10,928 nucleotides of DNA. Source: Bacillota bacterium. Its GTDB lineage: Bacteria > Bacillota > Clostridia > Oscillospirales > Ruminococcaceae. Each line of letters begins with the position of its first letter. Within the stretch, counting starts at the first letter, position 1. The notes beneath the pieces are model-generated. The model ran no database searches. It was not told the DNA's origin and saw only the letters and a list, made by a program, of their open reading frames with translations. Position numbers and translations under genes: made by a program. The DNA lies in assembly GCA_023415575.1 (NCBI GenBank), contig JAEZKF010000008.1:1-10928 (forward strand), given 5' to 3'. Below, piece by piece: positions 7,176 to 10,928 of this stretch.

Positions 7176-7562
7176 ATGACGCATCAGGAGATTATCGACT
7201 ACTGCCTAAAAAAGCCCGGAGCCTATTTAGACCACCCCTTTGACCCCATTTTGCCGGTAGTTAAGGTAAAGGCCCCTTCGCAAGAAAAGGGGCGGATTTT
7301 TGCGCAGATACTTGTTCTTCACGGTGAGCCGAAGGTGACGCTTAATTGCACGCCGGAGACTGCTGAGTTTTACCGCAGCGTTTATCCCGGCTCGGTTGTA
7401 AGGGGCTGGCACTGCCCGCCCGTGATGCAGCCTCATTTTAACACGGTAAGCCTTGACGGCACTGTGCCGGATGAGGAGCTTTTGCGGATGATTGACCACG
7501 CCTATGCGGTGGTGGTCGCAAAGCTTCCGAAATATATACAGCGTGAATTACTTGGGGGATAG
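7176..7562 (+). CDS. MmcQ/YjbR (DUF419) family protein
   Basis: A 128-residue single-domain protein of the YjbR family, which has a CyaY-like fold and is usually labelled a DNA-binding protein although its role is not settled. Visible family features are the N-terminal helix (MTHQEIIDYCLKKPGAYLDHPF, 1-22), the strands around VVKVK (28-32) and PKVTLNC (52-58), the conserved YPGSVVRGWHCPPVMQPHFNTVSLDG block (70-95) and the C-terminal PDEELLRMIDHAYAVVVAKL (98-117). The length is typical. ATG 7176 follows AAAGGTGG at 7159-7166. Its end nearly abuts the DUF2500 gene (2-base gap), and the SD of that gene lies in its last codons, so the two are probably co-translated. A tiny upstream frame (7135-7179) overlaps its start and is discussed separately. 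Confidence 0.82.
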   Translation: MTHQEIIDYCLKKPGAYLDHPFDPILPVVKVKAPSQEKGRIFAQILVLHGEPKVTLNCTPETAEFYRSVYPGSVVRGWHCPPVMQPHFNTVSLDGTVPDEELLRMIDHAYAVVVAKLPKYIQRELLGG

Positions 7563-7564
7563 CA

Positions 7565-7969
7565 ATGTACGAGTTCGGGTTTCGGGGCTTAAGTCTATTT
7601 GGATTGATGTTTACCATCATCCCGATTTTGGGACTTTTGATAGCTGTGTGTGTATTTGTCCTGTTCGGGGTTATCATAGCTAAGAATATTAAGCAGAAAA
7701 ACTGCAACCGGTCGCAGCCCCTGCTCACCGTCCGTGCCAAGGTTGTCGCCAAGCGCAGTGATGTACGCGGGCACAGCAGCCATCACACAGGTAGCGACTA
7801 CCTATCCGGCGGGGCATCCCGCACCAACTACTATGCGACCTTTGAGGTGGAAAGCGGCGACCGTATGGAGCTGCGCATCCCGCCAAACGAGATCGGCTAC
7901 CTTGTAGAAGGGGATATAGGCAGCCTGTCCTTTCGCGGTACTGAATATATCAACTTCGTGCGCGGATAG
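7565..7969 (+). CDS. DUF2500-family membrane protein
   Basis: A 134-residue protein with one clear membrane helix (about 17-40, FTIIPILGLLIAVCVFVLFG and following), a short basic turn (KNIKQKN) and a soluble domain. The domain matches the DUF2500 pattern: LLTVRAKVVAKRSDV (53-67), a flexible His/Gly/Ser loop (68-86), NYYATFEVESGDRMELRIPPNEIGYLVEGDIGSLSFRGTEYI (88-129). The repeated short strands suggest a small beta-barrel. The function of the family is unknown to me. ATG 7565 lies 2 bases after the stop of the yjbR-like gene and uses GGGGG inside that gene's end as its SD, so expression is linked to it. The positive-inside rule places the soluble domain in the cytoplasm if the N-terminus is outside; this is a guess. 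Confidence 0.75.
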   Translation: MYEFGFRGLSLFGLMFTIIPILGLLIAVCVFVLFGVIIAKNIKQKNCNRSQPLLTVRAKVVAKRSDVRGHSSHHTGSDYLSGGASRTNYYATFEVESGDRMELRIPPNEIGYLVEGDIGSLSFRGTEYINFVRG

Positions 7970-8044
7970 CGGATAGATGTTAAGAAGAATTAATGAGCAC
8001 CTAAAGCAAGGAGATAGATAATACAAAGGCATGGAGGAATTTCA

Positions 8045-9358
8045 ATGAACAAGGTTCCGTTTGTAACGCTGGAACAGCTAAAGGAGATTATCGCCCAGTA
8101 TCCGACTCCGTTTCACCTGTACAACGAAGCGGGCATCCGCAAGACTGCCCGCGATTTGCAGAAGGCCTTTTCGTGGAACAAGGGCTTTAAGGAGTACTTT
8201 GCGGTAAAAGCAACGCCCAACCCGGCCATCCTGCAGATTCTGCGCGAGGAAGGCTGCGGGGTGGACTGCTCGTCATACACCGAGCTCATGCTTTCTGACG
8301 CGGTGGGCTTTTCGGGTGATGAGATTATGTTCTCCTCCAACGTCACCCCGCGCAAGGACTATGCGCTGGCTGCCCACTTAGGCGCTACCATCAACCTTGA
8401 CGATATCACCCATATCGAGTTTTTAGAGGAGATTGCAGGCATCCCTGAGACCATCTGCCTGCGCTACAACCCGGGCGGCGACTTCTCTATCAGCAACGAG
8501 ATTATGGATACCCCCGGTGAGGCCAAGTATGGACTTACCCGCCCGCAGATGACCGAGGCTGTGAAAAAGCTCATGCAAAAGGGCGCAAAGCACTTCGGCA
8601 TCCACGCATTTTTGGCAAGCAACACCGTAAACAACGCCTACTACCCCTACCTTGCCCGCATCCTCTTCCAGACAGCTGTTGAACTTAAGCAGGAGACAGG
8701 CGCCCATTTTTCCTTTATCAACCTCTCCGGCGGCGTAGGCATCGCATATCGCCCGAATCAGGAGCCCAACGACATCTTTGCCATCGGCGAAGGCGTCAGG
8801 GAGGCCTTTGAGGAGGTCTTGGTTCCTGCAGGAATGGGGGATATCCGCATCTTCACCGAGCTTGGTCGGTTTATGCTCGCCCCTCATGGAGCACTGATTG
8901 CAACGGTTTTGCACCAAAAGCACATCTATAAGGAGTATGTGGGCTTAGATGCGTGTGCTGCAAACCTCATGCGTCCTGCCATGTACGGCGCCTACCACCA
9001 CATCACCGTCATGGGCAAGGAGGACGCACCCTGCGACCATAAGTATGATGTCACCGGCGGCCTTTGCGAGAACAACGATAAGTTTGCCATAGACCGCATG
9101 CTTCCCGAGATTGATATCGGCGACATCATCTATATCCACGACACCGGTGCGCATGGCTTTTCGATGGGCTACAACTACAACGGTAAGCTTCGGTCTGCTG
9201 AAATCCTGTTGCAGGAGGACGGCACAGTAAGGCTCATCCGACGCGCCGAAACCCCGGCTGACTACTTTGCAACGCTCGACTTTACGGGCCTCTTTGACAA
9301 AAAGCCCGGCAAAAAGGAGTTTGTGTACGAAGACGCAAAGCCGGTTGCTCCCAAATAA
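8045..9358 (+). CDS. lysA: Diaminopimelate decarboxylase-family PLP enzyme (divergent LysA)
   Basis: A 437-residue fold-III (alanine racemase-like) PLP decarboxylase, translated from ATG 8045 behind GGAGG. EYFAVKATPNPAIL (50-63) carries the PLP lysine, Lys55. LSGGVGI (227-233) is the glycine-rich phosphate loop, ELGRFML (272-278) the conserved Glu-x-GR block, NLMRPAMYGAYH (307-318) and LCENNDKFAIDRMLP (340-354) the C-terminal blocks with Cys341, and GAHGFSMGYNYNG (368-380) the final Tyr motif. These fit LysA, which converts meso-diaminopimelate to lysine in the cytoplasm. It is unlike common LysA in two places: GIHAFLASN (185-193) replaces GLHxHxGSQ, so the PLP-stacking His becomes Phe189, and CENND replaces CESGD/CESSD. 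It probably belongs to a clostridial LysA subfamily; a related substrate is possible. No other lysine gene adjoins it, and it ends in its own terminator. Confidence 0.82.
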   Translation: MNKVPFVTLEQLKEIIAQYPTPFHLYNEAGIRKTARDLQKAFSWNKGFKEYFAVKATPNPAILQILREEGCGVDCSSYTELMLSDAVGFSGDEIMFSSNVTPRKDYALAAHLGATINLDDITHIEFLEEIAGIPETICLRYNPGGDFSISNEIMDTPGEAKYGLTRPQMTEAVKKLMQKGAKHFGIHAFLASNTVNNAYYPYLARILFQTAVELKQETGAHFSFINLSGGVGIAYRPNQEPNDIFAIGEGVREAFEEVLVPAGMGDIRIFTELGRFMLAPHGALIATVLHQKHIYKEYVGLDACAANLMRPAMYGAYHHITVMGKEDAPCDHKYDVTGGLCENNDKFAIDRMLPEIDIGDIIYIHDTGAHGFSMGYNYNGKLRSAEILLQEDGTVRLIRRAETPADYFATLDFTGLFDKKPGKKEFVYEDAKPVAPK

Positions 9359-9370
9359 GATTTGCAAAGA

Positions 9371-9402
9371 AACACCCGGATTATATCCGGGTGTTGTTTT
9401 TA
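9371..9402 (+). terminator. Intrinsic terminator after the LysA-like gene
   Basis: AACACCCGGAT (9371-9381) and ATCCGGGTGTT (9385-9395) form a perfect 11-bp stem with a minimal 3-base loop, followed by GTTTTTA. It lies 12 bases after the stop codon. Confidence 0.92.
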
Positions 9403-9464
9403 TCGTGATATTTCAGTACGCGCGGACAACAATAGTATGATGAGACCCTATTTTGGAGGCGTGT

Positions 9465-10187
9465 ATGTTGGAATATATCCTTGATATTGGGGCTACTGTT
9501 ATTCGCGCGCTGGGCTCTATTGTCTTCCTGTTTGTCCTTACAAAGATCATGGGGGCAAAGCAGATTTCACAGCTAACCTTCTTTGATTATATCATCGGCA
9601 TCTCCATCGGCTCAATCGTCGGCATCCTCGCCGTGGACCGCGACATCCATTTCGCCCACCCGCTGGTCGCCATGGCTGCCTATGCTCTGGCTGACGTACT
9701 AATTGGCTTTATCACCCGCAAGTCCATCAAGGCGCGCAGGTTTTTAACCGGAACCCCCACCATCGTCATCTATGACGGAAAGATAATTAAAAAAAACCTT
9801 ACGAAGATGCACTATGACATCAACGAGCTTTTATCCCAGTGTCGCATTAAGGGTTATTATAACGTGGCGGATATCTACTGCGCGATTTTGGAACCAAACG
9901 GCCAGTTTTCGGTGCTGCCAAACAGCGACAAACGTCCCGTGCAACCGGTTGATTTTAACCTCGCCCCCGCTCAGGAGGGCCTTGTCGCAAACATCATCAT
10001 CGACGGAAAAGTTATGCACAAAAACCTCAAGGGCATCGGCAAGAACGAAAAGTGGCTTGAAAAAAGGCTCAAGGAGCAGGGGTACAAGGATGCAAGCGAG
10101 GTGCTGCTTGCCACCTGCGATAACAACGACGCCGTTTCCTTCTACCGCATGGACGAGCCGCCGCCAACCGGAGGCGTCCTCGACTGA
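9465..10187 (+). CDS. DUF421 / YetF-family membrane protein
   Basis: A 240-residue protein with three hydrophobic helices (about 8-27, 42-57 and 66-83) and a cytoplasmic tail. The block MGAKQISQLTFFDYIIGISIGSI (29-51) is the YetF/DUF421 signature, and RRFLTGTPTIVIYDGKIIKKNL (91-112), LLSQCRIKGYYNVADIYCAILEPNGQFSV (122-150) and a second similar unit, IIIDGKVMHKNLKGIGKNEKWLEKRLKEQGY (177-207), make up the repeated soluble domain. Function is not firmly known; in Bacillus spores some members associate with SpoVA-like proteins and affect spore resistance. ATG 9465 is chosen because GGAGG (9455-9459) lies at the right distance; a TTG four codons upstream would place the SD inside the gene. It lies after the lysA terminator, so it should have its own promoter, for which I see only TATGAT at 9436-9441 with a poor -35. 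Confidence 0.82.
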   Translation: MLEYILDIGATVIRALGSIVFLFVLTKIMGAKQISQLTFFDYIIGISIGSIVGILAVDRDIHFAHPLVAMAAYALADVLIGFITRKSIKARRFLTGTPTIVIYDGKIIKKNLTKMHYDINELLSQCRIKGYYNVADIYCAILEPNGQFSVLPNSDKRPVQPVDFNLAPAQEGLVANIIIDGKVMHKNLKGIGKNEKWLEKRLKEQGYKDASEVLLATCDNNDAVSFYRMDEPPPTGGVLD

Positions 10188-10191
10188 AAGT

Positions 10192-10221
10192 TTGCTTTTC
10201 CCCGCTTTGTGGTGATATAAT
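10192..10221 (+). promoter_or_regulatory. Promoter of the ybaK-like gene
   Basis: TTGCTT (10192-10197) and TATAAT (10216-10221) are 18 bases apart, and TG at 10213-10214 makes the -10 an extended one, identical (TGATATAAT) to the one at 7106-7114. Transcription would begin near 10228, which excludes an in-frame ATG at 10220 as the start codon and supports TTG 10256. Confidence 0.68.
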
Positions 10222-10255
10222 GACAAGGCAGAACCAAAAAGGGGGATTAAATCAG

Positions 10256-10744
10256 TTGTCCATAGAAAAGGTAAAAGCCTACTTCGACCGCTTCGGGCGG
10301 GGAGGAGATATACTGGAGTTTGACATCTCCAGTGCAACAGTAGAACTTGCAGCAAAAGCGGTAGGGGTGATACCCGCACGGATTGCAAAAACCCTGTCCT
10401 TTGCTAAGGGCGATGGGTGCATCCTCATAGTGGCTGCGGGGGATGCGCGGATTGACAACGCGCGCTTTAAGGCCCAGTTTGGCATGAAGGCGAGAATGCT
10501 CACACCGGAGGACGTGTTGTCCCTGACCGGACATGCAGTCGGCGGGGTGTGCCCGTTTGCCATAGAAAATGATAATGTTGAAGTCTATCTGGACGTTTCG
10601 CTTCGCCGGTTCCAAACGGTTTATCCTGCGGCGGGCAGCTCCAACTCTGCCATAGAGCTTACCTGCGAGGAGCTTGAGCAGTACTCAAACAGCCTGGCAT
10701 GGATTGATGTGTGCAAGGGCTGGCAGGAGCAAACCGAGGAGTAA
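10256..10744 (+). CDS. YbaK/EbsC-family aminoacyl-tRNA deacylase (Cys-tRNA(Pro)/ProX-like)
   Basis: A 162-residue single-domain protein of the YbaK/ProX editing family, whose members hydrolyse mischarged aminoacyl-tRNAs such as Cys-tRNA(Pro) or Ala-tRNA(Pro). Visible features are SATVELAAKAVGVIPARIAKTLSF (26-49) with Lys45 at the place of the conserved catalytic Lys, CILIVAAGDARIDNARFKAQFG (55-76), LTGHAVGGVCPFAI (90-103) with the GGVCPF motif, VYLDVSLRRFQTVYPAAGSSNSAIELT (110-136) and a C-terminal helix. The start is TTG 10256: AAAGGGGG (10238-10245) is its SD, the SIEKVKAYF N-terminus is typical of the family, and the ATG at 10220 sits in the -10 box. The exact tRNA substrate cannot be told from sequence alone. 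An insertion sequence lies 25 bases beyond the stop codon. Confidence 0.87.
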   Translation: MSIEKVKAYFDRFGRGGDILEFDISSATVELAAKAVGVIPARIAKTLSFAKGDGCILIVAAGDARIDNARFKAQFGMKARMLTPEDVLSLTGHAVGGVCPFAIENDNVEVYLDVSLRRFQTVYPAAGSSNSAIELTCEELEQYSNSLAWIDVCKGWQEQTEE

Positions 10745-10789
10745 TAAGCAAAATTCCCCTCAAGCGGGTTGAACCGAACCAGTAAAAAC

Positions 10790-10827
10790 GGACAATAGAC
10801 GAAAACCCCCTGATGTAGGACAATAGA
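10790..10827 (+). repeat. Direct repeat GGACAATAGA x2 in the IS left end
   Basis: The 10-mer occurs at 10790-10799 and 10818-10827, 28 bases apart. The first copy forms the inner part of the likely terminal repeat; the second fills most of the loop of the hairpin at 10802-10845. They may be transposase-binding sites; this is inference. Confidence 0.7.
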
Positions 10828-10845
10828 AATACATCTGGGGGTTTT
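10802..10845 (+). promoter_or_regulatory. Hairpin that occludes the OrfA ribosome-binding site
   Basis: AAAACCCCCTGATGTA (10802-10817) pairs with TACATCTGGGGGTTTT (10830-10845): 15 of 16 pairs, one T-T mismatch, with a 12-base loop. The GGGGG SD (10837-10841) of the frame starting at 10849 lies wholly inside the right arm. In a transcript entering from outside, the SD would be paired, which would lower transposase translation. It may also cause some termination, but the following U-run is only four bases. Confidence 0.72.
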
Positions 10846-10848
10846 ACT

Positions 10849-10928
10849 ATGTCGAGGAAATATGAAAAGGTGCAGGAATTATTGCCAGTAATCAAAGAGA
10901 TGGTGGAGGCAGGAAAAACGCAGCGGGA
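10849..10928 (+). CDS. IS3-family-like OrfA (HTH transposase subunit), first 26 codons
   Basis: ATG 10849 opens a frame that is still open at the window edge. The 26 residues (MSRKYEKVQELLPVIKEM, then VEAGKTQR) resemble the N-terminus of helix-turn-helix OrfA proteins of IS3-type elements in Clostridia, where a basic start, an amphipathic helix and a GKTQREIA-type helix-turn-helix follow one another. The SD is GGGGG with a 7-base gap, held in a hairpin. In IS3 elements OrfA binds the ends, and OrfB supplies the DDE catalytic domain, often through a programmed -1 frameshift; none of that is in view. A free-standing HTH regulator is the alternative. Confidence 0.6.
   Translation, partial: MSRKYEKVQELLPVIKEMVEAGKTQR

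Larger units (their letters stand above)
10770..10928 (+). mobile_element. Left end of an IS3-family-like insertion sequence (truncated by the window)
   Basis: The likely terminal inverted repeat starts at TGAACCGAACC (10770-10780) and goes on to AACGGACAA, in the style TGnAC..(A-rich)..GGACA seen at ends of IS3/IS150-group elements. A leader with two copies of GGACAATAGA and a long hairpin follows, and then a reading frame that resembles OrfA. The right end, the transposase OrfB and the target duplication are outside the window, so the exact boundary at 10770 is inferred. Confidence 0.6.

Noticed and set aside
7970..8044. Lysine riboswitch or T-box before the lysA-like gene
   Set aside because: The gap after the DUF2500 gene is only 75 bases, far too short, with no stable stem or terminator.
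8031..8048. Five-codon frame (MEEFQ) overlapping the lysA-like start, and a 14-codon frame at 7977-8021
   Set aside because: Both are short enough for chance, have no usable SD, and the first contains the SD of the main gene itself.
8423..8923. Minus-strand open frame of 166 codons
   Set aside because: It is a shadow of the LysA-like gene: antisense, no SD, no recognisable motif.
10220..10255. ATG start and 12-residue extension of the YbaK-like protein
   Set aside because: The ATG is part of the TATAAT box and would be upstream of the transcript; TTG at 10256 has AAAGGGGG and the family N-terminus.

Overview
The window looks like chromosomal DNA from a spore-forming, anaerobic member of the Clostridia; an Oscillospiraceae/Ruminococcaceae-like genome is my guess from the moderately GC-rich third positions and the protein families. 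The pointers are a SpoIID sporulation lytic transglycosylase, a clostridial-type 2[4Fe-4S] ferredoxin, a TrmN6-RsmI pair arranged as in Firmicutes, A/G-rich Shine-Dalgarno sites, and an IS3-like element whose OrfA resembles those of gut Clostridia. The taxonomic placement is inference; the gene family calls rest on visible motifs.

Layout from left to right. 1-598 (minus): 5' two-fifths or so of a citrate synthase gene, cut by the window edge. 599-936: a divergent, AT-rich intergenic region. 937-2079 (plus): spoIID, ending at a hairpin shared with the convergent metal operon. 4837-2164 (minus): an ArsR/SmtB-family metal sensor and a P1B-type Zn/Cd/Pb-exporting ATPase, overlapping by 14 bases and driven by a near-consensus promoter with a 30-bp palindromic operator just downstream of its -10 box. 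5100-5273 (plus): ferredoxin with its own promoter and a strong terminator. 5460-7071 (plus): two RNA methyltransferases, TrmN6 (tRNA m6A37) and RsmI (16S rRNA 2'-O-Me C1402). 7176-7969 (plus): a MmcQ/YjbR-family protein and a DUF2500 membrane protein, almost abutting. 8045-9358 (plus): a divergent diaminopimelate decarboxylase-family enzyme with a terminator. 9465-10187 (plus): a DUF421/YetF membrane protein. 10256-10744 (plus): a YbaK/EbsC-type aminoacyl-tRNA deacylase. 10770-10928: the left end of an IS3-family-like element with the first 26 codons of its OrfA, whose ribosome-binding site lies inside a long hairpin.

The genes are mostly separate housekeeping units (central carbon metabolism, sporulation, metal homeostasis, electron transfer, RNA modification, lysine/peptidoglycan precursor metabolism, translation quality control) rather than one pathway. 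The best-defined regulatory unit is the metal sensor/exporter operon, where operator, promoter, sensor metal ligands and pump ligands can all be read from the sequence. The most unusual items are the ribosome-binding-site-occluding hairpin at the insertion-sequence end and the changed active-site motifs in the LysA-like protein. I did not find evidence for a wholly new multi-gene system.
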